Shown: positions 9,935 through 18,857, counted from the stretch's first letter. The stretch is DNA of 61,865 nt from Bacillus sp. (in: firmicutes) (GCA_031180805.1 JAPSLL010000007.1:1-61865), one strand, 5' to 3'. Notes: generated by a model from the sequence alone, not told the origin. Program-made: numbers and translations.

Positions 9935-10360
9935 TTATTGTTGACGGCCATCATCATGACTGAGCTGCCATCCGATGCCAAATTTATCTGTTAATTTTCC
10001 GTAGCATTTACTCCAGAACGTTTCTTGGAGCTCCATTTCTACTTTGCCGCCTTCTTTTAATTTTTCATATGCATTCTTGATTTCATCGATATCCTTACTT
10101 ACAACAGCAAGTGTGATATTGTTTCCTGTCTCAAAAGGTGATCCAGGGAATGTATCAGAAAACATAATCGTACTACCACTAACTGTCAGTCTCGCATGCA
10201 TAACGCGATCCTTTGCTTCATCTTGTAGTGGAAAATCAGGATTTTGTGGTGATTCACCAAAGGTCATGATTTGTGATGCCTCTGTATTAAAGGCCTTTGC
10301 ATAAAATTCAATTGCTTCTCGACAATTTCCATTAAAAACAAGATACACTTCTACAGCCAT
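9935..10360 (-). CDS. VOC family protein (PhnB/YjdN-like glyoxalase fold)
   Basis: A 141-residue protein of the PhnB-type vicinal oxygen chelate family. It has the N-terminal VYLVFNGNCREAIEFYAKAF block and a FWSKCYGKLTDKFGIGWQLS ending typical of this group. These proteins are often annotated as 3-demethylubiquinone methyltransferase-like but have no proven reaction. ATG at 10360 has AAGGAG eight bases upstream; a GTG three codons earlier overlaps that site and is unlikely. It is monocistronic. Function is unknown beyond fold. Confidence 0.85.
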   Translation of the reverse strand: MAVEVYLVFNGNCREAIEFYAKAFNTEASQIMTFGESPQNPDFPLQDEAKDRVMHARLTVSGSTIMFSDTFPGSPFETGNNITLAVVSKDIDEIKNAYEKLKEGGKVEMELQETFWSKCYGKLTDKFGIGWQLSHDDGRQQ

Positions 10361-10603
10361 TTCTATCACTCCTTAATCCTATTTTAACCAATATACCACA
10401 GTAAATATAATGAAAGGAAAGGGTTGAAGAAAAATTTACCAATTAATTGTTGAACTATAAATTGGTTTATTTTATTAAATTGATATATCTTATCTATTAT
10501 ATAGAGAAACAATCTTTTTCACTAGCAGGACAAAAGCTTTACTGGACAATCAAGTTAGAAACCTGTTTTATAGACATCTTAAATACGAAGTAGGAGCAAA
10601 GCA

Positions 10604-11218
10604 ATGAAAGATAATCTTTACGATAAATTACTCAATATTAAAACGACAAGGAGTCAACAAGGTTTTCATAAATCGTTTCATTACCATCGATATGAGGCTA
10701 CACCCTATGAAGCGTTAGAAATGTTAATTAGCCAGTATACCTTTCATAAACGTGATAAGGTGGTTGATTTTGGCTGTGGAAAAGGGAGGTTAAATTTCTT
10801 CCTTCACGATCATTGTCAAGCAGCGGTTACTGGTATTGAAATGAATGAGGAGTATTATCAGGAGGCATTGGTTAATCGTGACAGGTACTTAAAGAAACAT
10901 GCAAACCAAAAGGATAAAATCCAGTTTTACTGCTGTTTAGCAGAAGAGTATATCATGGCTCCTGATGATAATCGTTTCTATTTTTTTAACCCGTTTTCCT
11001 TACAAATTTTTATAAAAGTTATTCAAAATATTCTAAAGTCAGTTGAAGTGTATAAAAGAGAGGTTGAGTTAATTTTGTACTATCCCTCTGAAGACTATAT
11101 TTACTATCTAGAAAGGCAAACTCCCTTTGAACTAAAACAAGAGATACGATTAAAGGAGTTATATCCACAAAACGAGAATGAAAGGTTCCTCATTTATCGG
11201 TTAGTGCAAAAGTCTTGA
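10604..11218 (+). CDS. SAM-dependent methyltransferase, class I
   Basis: A 204-residue protein with motif I VVDFGCGKGR (about residues 53-62) and the acidic ribose-binding residue in VTGIEMNEEYY. A region FFNPFS near residue 128 occupies the motif IV position. No substrate-recognition domain is visible. AGTAGGAGCAAAGCA precedes the ATG. It stands alone between a VOC gene and the STAS-like gene. The fold is clear; the methyl acceptor is unknown and could be a small molecule, RNA or protein. Confidence 0.8.
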   Translation: MKDNLYDKLLNIKTTRSQQGFHKSFHYHRYEATPYEALEMLISQYTFHKRDKVVDFGCGKGRLNFFLHDHCQAAVTGIEMNEEYYQEALVNRDRYLKKHANQKDKIQFYCCLAEEYIMAPDDNRFYFFNPFSLQIFIKVIQNILKSVEVYKREVELILYYPSEDYIYYLERQTPFELKQEIRLKELYPQNENERFLIYRLVQKS

Positions 11219-11375
11219 AATTTCCTATTGCTTTTATGGAAAAATATTAAATAATTTCATTTTTTGTTGTAAAACTCTAGACATTTAGTATTAAAGTTTA
11301 TATAGTTATAAGTGCCTAAGTTAAAAAATAACTAGTTTAATAGTCATGAAAATTACAACAGGAGAGGTATTTATC

Positions 11376-11720
11376 GTGTCAGAAAAATATAGTATTGTTA
11401 TTAACGCAGCAAAAAAAGTAATTAACATGAGGGTTGTTGGAACCTTTACACCTGAGGATGTCCAAAATTTCGTGAAAGATTATCAAGCAAAAGTAAATTC
11501 CATTGAAGCATCTGCTTATACATTGGATGTAGACTGTACATCAATGGACATTTTAAAGCCTGAGATGGTTCCTGCATTAGAAAATTCATTTAAAATGTAT
11601 AAGGAATCAGGATTTGGTAAGGTTCTTTTTACGATAAACAAAAGTGCAATCTTAAAAATGCAGTTAAACCGTATTGCAAGAAATTCTGGATTAACGAATG
11701 CCGAGGTTGTTGAACTCTAA
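11376..11720 (+). CDS. STAS/SpoIIAA-like small protein
   Basis: A 114-residue soluble protein with the alternating beta-alpha pattern of STAS or SpoIIAA-like domains. It has an N-terminal strand SIVINAAKKVINMRVVG, a central TLDVDCTSMD strand-turn and a C-terminal helix. GTG at 11376 is chosen because AGGAGAGG lies eight bases upstream; an ATG ten codons earlier lies 5' of that site. A conserved phosphorylatable Ser cannot be assigned. It lies 100 bp upstream of a KAS III-like gene, in the same direction. The family call is tentative. Confidence 0.55.
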   Translation: MSEKYSIVINAAKKVINMRVVGTFTPEDVQNFVKDYQAKVNSIEASAYTLDVDCTSMDILKPEMVPALENSFKMYKESGFGKVLFTINKSAILKMQLNRIARNSGLTNAEVVEL

Positions 11721-11819
11721 TATAAAGATGAGATGAGAAAACAAGGCTGATATGAGGATCTAGCCTTGTTTTTGCATATAAAAATCCCTATAGAAAAAGG
11801 CAGAGGAGAATTCAATAAA

Positions 11820-12806
11820 ATGAAGCATATAAAAATAAAAGATGTAGCAATCTATCATCCCGAATATATTGTTGATAATGAATTTTTCCATCAGTTTTAT
11901 CAAGAAAAGGGGAAAGATGTTCGTCATTTTTTAGAAATTATGGGAAGAAAAGAACGATATGTTATAAAGGATGAAGCGGAAAATGGATTAACAATGGGAA
12001 TTGCCGCAAGTAAAAGGGTCCTTGAACAGGCGAATATGTCAGGAAAAGATATTGATCTTATCGTCTTTTCAACTCAAGTTCCTGAAACAACCTTTCCAAC
12101 AAATGCGATGTTCCTCCATGATGCGATTGGAGCAGACAATCAAACAATTGTGATGGATTCAAATGCCAATTGTGCAGGAATGACTGTTGCAGTTGAACAA
12201 GCTTCGTATTATATGAAGGCAAATCCTCATGTACATACAGCTCTTATTGTTGGTTCTGATTATAATTCGTTAATTAGCAATGAAGAAGAAGAAATTACGT
12301 ATGCAAACTATGGTGATGCTGCAGCTGCTGTTATTTTAGAAAAAACAGATGAGGATACTGGATTTATCGATGCAATATATTTCACGGACTCTGTTAATCG
12401 CGATAAAATTCTGTTTCCGCCGGAAGGGTTATCTAAAGCTGTAAGAGGAGCTTCCGAAAATATGTTGATTAAGTGGCTTCCATTTGATGGTAGCATTGCC
12501 CTTCCTCCAACGTATGAAATGATTGAAACTCTGCTTACACGAAATCAACTAACAGCAAAAGATATAAAGGCCTATTGTTTTTCACAATTTGCATTAGGGA
12601 ATATTTTGAAAGTTCAAGAGCATTTTCAGCTCGAGGATAAGCAAATTATTTATGTTGGGGATAAATTTGGCTATACAGGTACTAGTAGTCCGTTTATCGC
12701 TCTATATGAGGGGATTGCATCAGGTCGAATTAAACGGGGCGATTATGTTCTCTTTTGGACAATTGGGGCTGGTTACCAATTAGTTGCAATGCTGTTAAAA
12801 TACTAG
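11820..12806 (+). CDS. 3-oxoacyl-ACP synthase III (FabH-like) with altered triad
   Basis: A 328-residue thiolase-fold protein of normal KAS III length. The nucleophile is retained in NANCAG (Cys118). Where active FabH has His (PHQAN) this protein reads FSQFA (Ser255), and where FabH has Asn (GNTS) it reads GYTG (Tyr285). A decarboxylative condensation is therefore doubtful; acyl transfer or an acyl-binding role is possible. ATG at 11820 follows GAGGAGAA by nine bases, and an upstream in-frame ATG at 11766 lacks a ribosome binding site. A terminator follows the gene. It lies 5 kb before the acyl-chain cluster but is separated from it. Confidence 0.85.
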   Translation: MKHIKIKDVAIYHPEYIVDNEFFHQFYQEKGKDVRHFLEIMGRKERYVIKDEAENGLTMGIAASKRVLEQANMSGKDIDLIVFSTQVPETTFPTNAMFLHDAIGADNQTIVMDSNANCAGMTVAVEQASYYMKANPHVHTALIVGSDYNSLISNEEEEITYANYGDAAAAVILEKTDEDTGFIDAIYFTDSVNRDKILFPPEGLSKAVRGASENMLIKWLPFDGSIALPPTYEMIETLLTRNQLTAKDIKAYCFSQFALGNILKVQEHFQLEDKQIIYVGDKFGYTGTSSPFIALYEGIASGRIKRGDYVLFWTIGAGYQLVAMLLKY

Positions 12807-12880
12807 GCACTGTTCATATGACTAACTTTAATATATTAAAACAAATGTAAATTTTTCAATTCTACTATTGTAATTCTAGC

Positions 12881-12908
12881 TAAAGAGCCAATGGATGGCT
12901 CTTTTTTA
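12881..12908 (+). terminator. Terminator after the KAS III-like gene
   Basis: AAAGAGCCA (12882-12890) and TGGCTCTTT (12896-12904) form a perfect stem with a short loop and a T-run. Confidence 0.8.
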
Positions 12909-13049
12909 TTTGGTTTTTAATGGTTGTTTTATTGTCAAAATCCACCTAAATTTTACAATTCGCTATTGTAGTTCGCTTTGCTTTGAACTATAGTAATAAT
13001 GGATTAAAAAAGTTATATAGAAAAATAGAATCGGATAGAGAGGTTAGCT

Positions 13050-14396
13050 ATGGCGGATAAACGAGAGCAATGGTCATCTAAAATCGGATTTATTTTATCT
13101 TCTGCTGGAGCTGCTATTGGACTAGGCGCGATTTGGAAGTTTCCATATGTTGCAGGGATGAATGGTGGAGCAGCTTTCTTTTTGCTATTTATATTGTTTA
13201 CAGTTTTAATTGGCCTTCCAATGCTCATTTCAGAATTTATTATTGGTAGAGGAGCAAAGCGTGAGGCAGTAACCGCTTATCGAACGTTAGCTCCAAATAG
13301 TGGTTGGAATAAATTAGGTATGCTTGGGGTAGTTGGTTGCTTCTTATTATTGACCTTCTATTGTGTTGTCGGTGGTTGGGTATTAATCTATTCAATTTTA
13401 TCAGTAATAGGGAAGGTAATTGACACTGGGGTGAATTATGGGCAATTATTTGGGCAGGTTACGAGCTCTCCAAGTATTACTCTTCTCGGCTTGGCTTTAT
13501 ATTTATTAATCAATATTATCGTTTTAACCTTTGGGATAAAAAATGGGATTGAAAAAGCAAGCACTTATATGATGCCTCTATTATTTATTTTCTTTATTGT
13601 ATTAGTTATTCGCTCATTAACATTAGATGGAGCAATGGAAGGAGTCCGTTTCTTTTTAAAGCCGGATTTCTCAAGTATGACGAGCGATGGAATTTTATAT
13701 GCACTTGGACAATCGTTCTTTGCGCTTGCAGTTGGCTTTTCTTGTATGGTAACGTACAGCTCATATTTAGGGAAAGATGTGAGCATTCCGTCTTCCGCAT
13801 CATCAGTCGTTGTGATGAATATTTTCGTTTCACTGCTTGCTGGCTTGGCAATTTTTCCAGCAGTTTTCGCATTAGGCTTAGAACCGACTGAGGGACCTGG
13901 TTTATTATTTGTCGTCTTGCCAACTGTTTTTTCACAAATTCCATTTGGGGAGCATTTTTTAAGCTTATTTTTGCTGTTATTTTTATTTGCAACATTAACG
14001 TCGTCGTTTAGTTTATTAGAAATCATCGTCTCTGCCTTTACAGATGGAAGGAGCCGATCAAGAAAATCAGTATCATGGCTATCAGGTATTGCTGTTTTTG
14101 TAGCAGGGATACCAGCTGCCTTATCGATGGGTGGACCATTAAGTGATATCGTGATTTTCGAGAAAAATATCTTTGATGCAACAGATTTTCTTGTGAGCAA
14201 TATATTATTGCCATTAGGTAATTTCTTAATTGCCATCTTTATTATTTATAAAATGGATAGATCCTTAGTAGAACAGCAATTTCGCTTAGCTAATACATAT
14301 TCACCAGCCTTATATTCAACATGGATGTTCTTAATGAAATGGTTTGTTCCTATCGTTATCATCATCGTCTATCTGCATACATTAGGAATATTTTAA
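13050..14396 (+). CDS. Sodium-dependent transporter, NSS/SNF family
   Basis: A 448-residue membrane symporter of the LeuT/YocR-YhdH type. The N-terminal signature WSSKIGFILSSAGAAIGLGA followed by IWKFPYVAGMNGGAAF includes the unwound TM1 with sodium and substrate contacts. About eleven hydrophobic segments follow. GAGAGG lies about six bases before the ATG. It likely imports an amino acid or related amine with Na+. It is monocistronic and bounded by terminators. Substrate is not predictable. Confidence 0.9.
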   Translation: MADKREQWSSKIGFILSSAGAAIGLGAIWKFPYVAGMNGGAAFFLLFILFTVLIGLPMLISEFIIGRGAKREAVTAYRTLAPNSGWNKLGMLGVVGCFLLLTFYCVVGGWVLIYSILSVIGKVIDTGVNYGQLFGQVTSSPSITLLGLALYLLINIIVLTFGIKNGIEKASTYMMPLLFIFFIVLVIRSLTLDGAMEGVRFFLKPDFSSMTSDGILYALGQSFFALAVGFSCMVTYSSYLGKDVSIPSSASSVVVMNIFVSLLAGLAIFPAVFALGLEPTEGPGLLFVVLPTVFSQIPFGEHFLSLFLLLFLFATLTSSFSLLEIIVSAFTDGRSRSRKSVSWLSGIAVFVAGIPAALSMGGPLSDIVIFEKNIFDATDFLVSNILLPLGNFLIAIFIIYKMDRSLVEQQFRLANTYSPALYSTWMFLMKWFVPIVIIIVYLHTLGIF

Positions 14397-14402
14397 TAGA
14401 GT

Positions 14403-14447
14403 AAGGGCCAGTCCCCATGATAGTTTTGGGGGACTGGCCCTATTTTC
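14403..14447. terminator. Terminator with REP-like GGGCCAGTCCCC stem
   Basis: Perfect 13-bp arms AGGGCCAGTCCCC (14404-14416) and GGGGACTGGCCCT (14429-14441), then a T-rich stretch. It lies between convergent genes. The stem core recurs at 46411-46443 and in part at 49752-49770. Confidence 0.8.
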
Positions 14448-14454
14448 ATTATTT

Positions 14455-15003
14455 TTAATAATATGGTGAAATCATGAAGTATACTAATACGCCGGTAAAG
14501 CTTACATATAGCCAAAGTGGCATTGTCCAGCGGGCAATTTTTCGGTGTTTTTCAACCTGCATATTTAATCCGTGTCCAAGTGTAATAAGGGCTAGCGGTA
14601 CAATAACTGCTGCAAGAACGATATGTGTAAGAAGGACGAAATAATATATTGATTTTAATATTCCTTCACCACCATAGCTAGTCGATTCAGCCATTGCGTG
14701 ATACGTTAAATAGGAAATGCAAAATAAGAACGTCGTTGTAAAGGCTGCTACAATGAAACGTCTATGTACAGGAATGTTCTTCTTTTTAATTGCAACTAGT
14801 GCTGCAACTAGAAAGAGAAAGGTAAATGTGTTAAAAATGGCATTTAGCAGTGGTAAAACCGTTAAATCAATGCCAAAAATTGTTCCATCATTACTTTTTG
14901 GCAAGAAATAGGTTCCAAAAATGACTCCGACGATGATAACGGATAATACCCAAATCAATGGGGTGTAATTTCGTTGTTTTTGGTCAGTTTGATTATATGT
15001 CAT
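14455..15003 (-). CDS. ctaM: DUF420 membrane protein, CtaM/YozB-like
   Basis: A 182-residue protein with five hydrophobic segments and conserved intramembrane His residues (PVHRRF, LTYHAM, LLTHIVLAAV, GHGLNMQVEKHRKIARWT). This matches the DUF420 family. In B. subtilis the member YozB (CtaM) is needed for biogenesis of cytochrome c oxidase, and the S. aureus homologue for aa3-type oxidase. AAGGAG lies nine bases before the ATG. The family assignment is confident. The role is by homology, as no oxidase genes are in the window. Confidence 0.8.
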   Translation of the reverse strand: MTYNQTDQKQRNYTPLIWVLSVIIVGVIFGTYFLPKSNDGTIFGIDLTVLPLLNAIFNTFTFLFLVAALVAIKKKNIPVHRRFIVAAFTTTFLFCISYLTYHAMAESTSYGGEGILKSIYYFVLLTHIVLAAVIVPLALITLGHGLNMQVEKHRKIARWTMPLWLYVSFTGVLVYFMISPYY

Positions 15004-15204
15004 CTTATACGCTCCTTATATTTTCTTCCTTTCTTCATCATAAAAAAATGCTAGGCAAAGAGCAAATATAAAAGGCCTCCTTTTGTTAGGCAAAAAGGAA
15101 TTGTCAAACTCTAGACAAATATACTTGGAGAATTCTAGTAATTATACATACTTTTCATATTATTGAACAACATAAAGAGGATATAAAAATGAAAGGTTGG
15201 TTAG

Positions 15205-15963
15205 ATGAGTAAAATTTTCATTTCCATATTTTGTTGGAGCATCATTCTATTCTCATGCGGATTTCCTCAAACAGTTGGGGCAGAGGATCCGATAACAATA
15301 AGTGCTCGAAATAACGCGCTAACAGCAGCTGTGAAATATTTAAGTGCCAAAAAAAATTGTCAAATAGATAAGATGGAGCAATATTCCTTGAATCTATTGA
15401 AGGTTGACGATGATGAACGTACATGTCAAAAACATCAGCTTCAGAATGCAGAGGTCACAGATTACATAATGGCTTCAAGTGACTTAGCTTTAGTATCGAC
15501 AAAATTAGATTATCCAGACAAAATTGTTGTTCAAACATCACCAGTTGTCAAAGTGAACGGAAAATGGAAATTCGTCGCTGGGATTAACAATCATCATCCA
15601 TTTGTAACAACGGAAAAGGTAAAGCCGGAAATTGTAAATGGGATTAACAACTATTTAAATAGTATTAAAACAGCTAATGAAAAAGGAATGGACATGTACG
15701 GCAAGAAGCTTGGGGGAGTTGAGGAAGAACAGGATGGTATGCTCGCTGCAACGAAATCGGCATCCTTCGAGTTTAATGTTGCCGGAGTGAAGATGATAGC
15801 AGAAACGGTTGCCATTACTTCGATTAAGACAAAGATAAATGGGAAGCTGAATGAACAAAAATATGTAGTTTATCTAGAAGACAATAAGTGGAAGGTAATA
15901 TCAGATAGATTTTTAATTACAGCCTCAATCCCTAAAAATGAAAATCCAGTTAAGGTTGATTAA
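15205..15963 (+). CDS. Secreted protein of unknown function
   Basis: A 252-residue protein with an N-terminal signal sequence (hydrophobic residues 4-24, likely cut after VGA near residue 26). The mature part seems to hold two similar alpha/beta halves, each ending in a VNGKWKFV- or EDNKWKVI-like strand. This resembles two NTF2-like or DUF4878-like folds, by eye only. AAAGGTTGG precedes the ATG. It is divergent from the CtaM gene. I do not recognise a named family. Confidence 0.65.
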   Translation: MSKIFISIFCWSIILFSCGFPQTVGAEDPITISARNNALTAAVKYLSAKKNCQIDKMEQYSLNLLKVDDDERTCQKHQLQNAEVTDYIMASSDLALVSTKLDYPDKIVVQTSPVVKVNGKWKFVAGINNHHPFVTTEKVKPEIVNGINNYLNSIKTANEKGMDMYGKKLGGVEEEQDGMLAATKSASFEFNVAGVKMIAETVAITSIKTKINGKLNEQKYVVYLEDNKWKVISDRFLITASIPKNENPVKVD

Positions 15964-15968
15964 AATAA

Positions 15969-16008
15969 GAAAACACCTTTGTAATATTGCTAAAGGTGTT
16001 TTCTTAAT
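15969..16008. terminator. Bidirectional terminator
   Basis: AAAACACCTTT (15970-15980) and AAAGGTGTTTT (15992-16002) form a perfect stem with A- and T-rich flanks. It ends the secreted-protein gene and also the convergent peptide/HTH-TPR unit. Confidence 0.8.
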
Positions 16009-16027
16009 TCTAATAACGAATCCTTTG

Positions 16028-16138
16028 TCAATCTGGAAAAATTTCATGAAAGAAAGCTTGAATTTTTAGCGAACTGAATAAACTTGAATTAAGACGAAAT
16101 AAACGTGCAAATAAGAATTCATCATTTATTAATAACAT
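16028..16138 (-). CDS. Candidate signalling-peptide gene downstream of HTH-TPR regulator
   Basis: A 36-codon frame (ATG at 16138, TGA at 16028) beginning 18 bases after the stop of the HTH-TPR regulator. A TAAGGAG sequence overlapping the regulator's stop codon could serve it, although the 13-base spacing is longer than ideal. The product is rich in Leu, Phe and Ser and ends in HEIFPD. It lacks a classical Sec signal. The position is exactly where NprX- or PapR-type propeptides are encoded in RRNPP systems. It could equally be a chance frame; a 19-codon frame overlaps it. Confidence 0.35.
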   Translation of the reverse strand: MLLINDEFLFARLFRLNSSLFSSLKIQAFFHEIFPD

Positions 16139-16155
16139 AATTGGATAAGTGCTCC

Positions 16156-17424
16156 TTACTGAATTTTTTGCTGGGCTAAAAATGCAGTTTTGTAATACTT
16201 ACTTGCTTCTTTATAAAGAATGTTTTCCTCATAATGACGTGCGAGAATTTCCGCATATTCAACAACATAATTCCATTGTTGCTTTTCACGAAAGTATGGA
16301 ATGACCTCATGTTTAATGAAGTTTCTCTCGCTGGATAAATCATCTCTTTCAGTTAAGTAAAGCATTTTATAATGATATTCATAGTCTTGTAATGGATATT
16401 TTTTTAATAAATCCATTCCTTTATTTATCACTTTGTGCATATTTTCTGGCTGATTTAATCGTTTGTATTCTTTGGCGAGGCAGTAATAGGTTGAAATTAA
16501 GCTTTCTGCTTTTTCCGTCGGTGTATAGTGTAGGCTTTCTAAATAATATCGAATTGCATCTGTAGCTCTTCCTTGAAGGCTATAAAGGTATCCTATATTG
16601 TGATGAATGTTTCCAAGATAGTGATGTAAGTGGGAAAGCTTAGCAATTTTAAGTGCTCGTTCGTAATAGTCTAAGGAGTTTTTAAAATTTTTGATTCTTC
16701 CTTCATTAATTCCTAGCACAATATAAAGCTTAATTTGTTTCTTGTAATCAAGCAGCTTATCAACGATTTCAAGACTTTTAAAGGCGAAGTCCCTCGTGCG
16801 ATGCGTGTGACAAAGCTTTCCGTGACAGAGGGATAAATGATAATAAACGTCCGCTAATTCAAATTGGAACAAATCTTTGTTTTTTGGAATTAGCTGGAGT
16901 TTTTGCAAAGACAAAGTAAGGTGCTGCTCGGATTCAGTCAGTTTGTTCATATAATAATAAGCACAACCAACAAAATAATGATAATAAAATAAAAGCTCAG
17001 TTGATAAAAAGGCTTGAAACCTGTCCAATTCCTTTATATGTTGAAGAATTGTTTCATATTGATTGGTTATTAGAAAATACTTAATTTGAAATAATTCATA
17101 TTTCGATGACAAATAGGGGGTTTGGATATGATGAAATTGTTTAGCAATCTCATCATAAGTTGACTTAACAGTTGAGCAATCCCTTTTCATTTTGTCATAC
17201 CAATCATCAAGTTTCTTCTCAAGCAGCTTTATGTCTTCTTCTACTACCACAGTTGGAGATATCCCCATTCTCTCACATAATAATCTTAAAATTTCATCAC
17301 TTGGCTCCATATTATTATTTTCTACTTTACTTAGATAAGATGGAGAACAAATACCTCTGCATAATTCTTCTTGGGTGAGTTCAGATTTCATTCGATAGTA
17401 TTTAATACGACTACCAGTCACCAT
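16156..17424 (-). CDS. HTH-TPR regulator, NprR/RRNPP type
   Basis: A 422-residue cytoplasmic regulator. An XRE helix-turn-helix lies at residues 4-60 (IKYYRMKSELTQEELC, SPSYLSKVENN). It is followed by a long all-helical array with TPR-like pairs, for example YHLSLCHGKL, ALKIAKLSHLHHYLGNIHHN and GYLYSLQGRATDAIRYYLES. The length matches NprR (about 420) rather than PlcR (about 285). ATG at 17424 follows AAAGGAGGAGTC. An ATG 15 codons earlier lies upstream of that site. The gene is divergent from the acyl-chain cluster and followed by a possible peptide gene, so it probably senses a secreted peptide and may control the cluster. Confidence 0.8.
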   Translation of the reverse strand: MVTGSRIKYYRMKSELTQEELCRGICSPSYLSKVENNNMEPSDEILRLLCERMGISPTVVVEEDIKLLEKKLDDWYDKMKRDCSTVKSTYDEIAKQFHHIQTPYLSSKYELFQIKYFLITNQYETILQHIKELDRFQAFLSTELLFYYHYFVGCAYYYMNKLTESEQHLTLSLQKLQLIPKNKDLFQFELADVYYHLSLCHGKLCHTHRTRDFAFKSLEIVDKLLDYKKQIKLYIVLGINEGRIKNFKNSLDYYERALKIAKLSHLHHYLGNIHHNIGYLYSLQGRATDAIRYYLESLHYTPTEKAESLISTYYCLAKEYKRLNQPENMHKVINKGMDLLKKYPLQDYEYHYKMLYLTERDDLSSERNFIKHEVIPYFREKQQWNYVVEYAEILARHYEENILYKEASKYYKTAFLAQQKIQ

Positions 17425-17771
17425 GACTCCTCCTTTTTCGACTTGAGAAAGTTTGAAAAAAGACCCCATTTATCCAGTAGCCAATTGCGATCACTTTATC
17501 AATAGGTAAATGTAAAATCCTGTGGTAATTTAAAAATAGATGAGAGAAAACCAAGATTCTTATCAAATGATGAAGTATGAATATCGCTTTCTATCTTTTA
17601 CTCATACTATTTTATTATCTTTTTTTCTAGGGTTTTTCTGTATAAGAAATTAATCCTGTTTTTCCATGATTTTCTTTATTTTTTCTAGTTCTTTTGTCTC
17701 ATTAATGCTGTAAAAAAAGAAGGAGTAAAGAAAAGCTGCTACACAAATTGTCGTTATAGGAGGGATTGTGC
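17425..17771. promoter_or_regulatory. Divergent control region of HTH-TPR regulator and acyl-chain operon
   Basis: About 350 AT-rich bases without a gene. The only clear symmetry is AGTATGA (17574-17580) against TCATACT (17602-17608), 21 bases apart, a candidate regulator site. No convincing -35/-10 pair is seen for either direction. That is consistent with activator-dependent promoters but does not prove it. Confidence 0.35.
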
Positions 17772-18842
17772 TTGGTAAGGGTTGTAATCACTGGTTTAGG
17801 AGCAGTTACCCATCTCGGATTCGGACATGAGAGCTTGGCTCAAGGGTTAATGAGCGGTGAAAATCGCAACGCTATGAGATGGATTTCTTCGGAGCAACAG
17901 GTTGAGCTAACAGGCTATCGTATTGATGATTCTAAGCTTGCAGAGCACCTGGTGCCATTTAAAACGCGTAATATGGACCGGTTTGCCAAAATAAATATAG
18001 CTGCAGTGCAACTAGCTTTAGAGGATGCGAGTCTCAATGTAGATGATTTAGAGGAAACAGGCTATATCATGAATACAACATATGGGCCATGGGAATCGAC
18101 AAATCGATATACGAAGGAGCTTGTCGAAAGTGGACCTGCCTTTGCAAGTCCGAGATTGTTTCCAAATACAGTCGTTAATTCTGCACAGGGACATGTGTCT
18201 ATAACATTCAAAATGAAGGGGCCAACCTCAACTTTAGCTGGTTTGTCGGCTATTCCTTATGCAGTCAGCCTACTTACTAAAGGTGAGGCAGAAAGAGTGA
18301 TCGTAGCAGGAGCAGATGAGTTGAATGAAAACATTATGGAGGCATACAAAGAATTAGGTAGTCCGGTTATTTTTGGTGAAGGTGTTGGTGTTGTCGTCTT
18401 GGAAACGTTTGAGCATGCAACAAGAAGGGGAGCACAAATTTATGCTGAGATTGGTGATTATGCGATAGGCTCTGAACCTACGATGAATCTTTGGTTTGAA
18501 GGGGCAGATGCAACAAGCCTTATTTATGAAGAGCTAGTAAGTGAAATATCCTTAAATCGTCAAAACGACAGTCTTCTCGTCTTGTCATCTGCAAATGGGT
18601 CGCAAATCGTTGACAGGCTTGAAGGAAATGTCATGCAGTCATTGAAACATACATATCCGAAGTTAGAGATTTATTATCCAAAGCATATATTTGGTGAGAC
18701 ATTTGGAGCGTCTAGTGCATTAAGCGTTATTAGCGCTATTCACCTGCTTAACAATCATACCGAAATAAATGAAGCACTTCTGCTCAACAATGAGATAGGT
18801 GGAAATCATATCGCTCTCATTATTAAAAAGTGGAATGATTAA
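17772..18842 (+). CDS. Ketosynthase-like chain length factor (KS-beta), active site lost
   Basis: A 356-residue FabF-type thiolase-fold protein, shorter than the usual 410. All three catalytic residues of a decarboxylating ketosynthase are changed. The nucleophile Cys position reads Ser159 (STLAGLSAI), the first His reads Asn275 (SSANGSQ), and the second His reads Glu309 (FGETFG). This is what a KS-beta/chain length factor looks like, and an intact KS partner is encoded three genes on. The TTG at 17772 is preferred, seven bases after GGAGGG, giving MVRVVITGLGAV. It is the first gene of the 14.5-kb operon. Its likely role is to pair with the active KS and set chain length. Confidence 0.8.
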   Translation: MVRVVITGLGAVTHLGFGHESLAQGLMSGENRNAMRWISSEQQVELTGYRIDDSKLAEHLVPFKTRNMDRFAKINIAAVQLALEDASLNVDDLEETGYIMNTTYGPWESTNRYTKELVESGPAFASPRLFPNTVVNSAQGHVSITFKMKGPTSTLAGLSAIPYAVSLLTKGEAERVIVAGADELNENIMEAYKELGSPVIFGEGVGVVVLETFEHATRRGAQIYAEIGDYAIGSEPTMNLWFEGADATSLIYEELVSEISLNRQNDSLLVLSSANGSQIVDRLEGNVMQSLKHTYPKLEIYYPKHIFGETFGASSALSVISAIHLLNNHTEINEALLLNNEIGGNHIALIIKKWND

Positions 18843-18857
18843 AGGAGAAATTAGGAC

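Noticed and set aside
13565-14236. Long open frame antisense to the NSS symporter
   Set aside because: Shadow of a hydrophobic membrane protein gene; no ribosome binding site and no sensible protein composition.
17430-17445. Spo0A box in front of the HTH-TPR regulator
   Set aside because: AGTCGAA differs from the core and lies next to the ribosome binding site; too weak to list.
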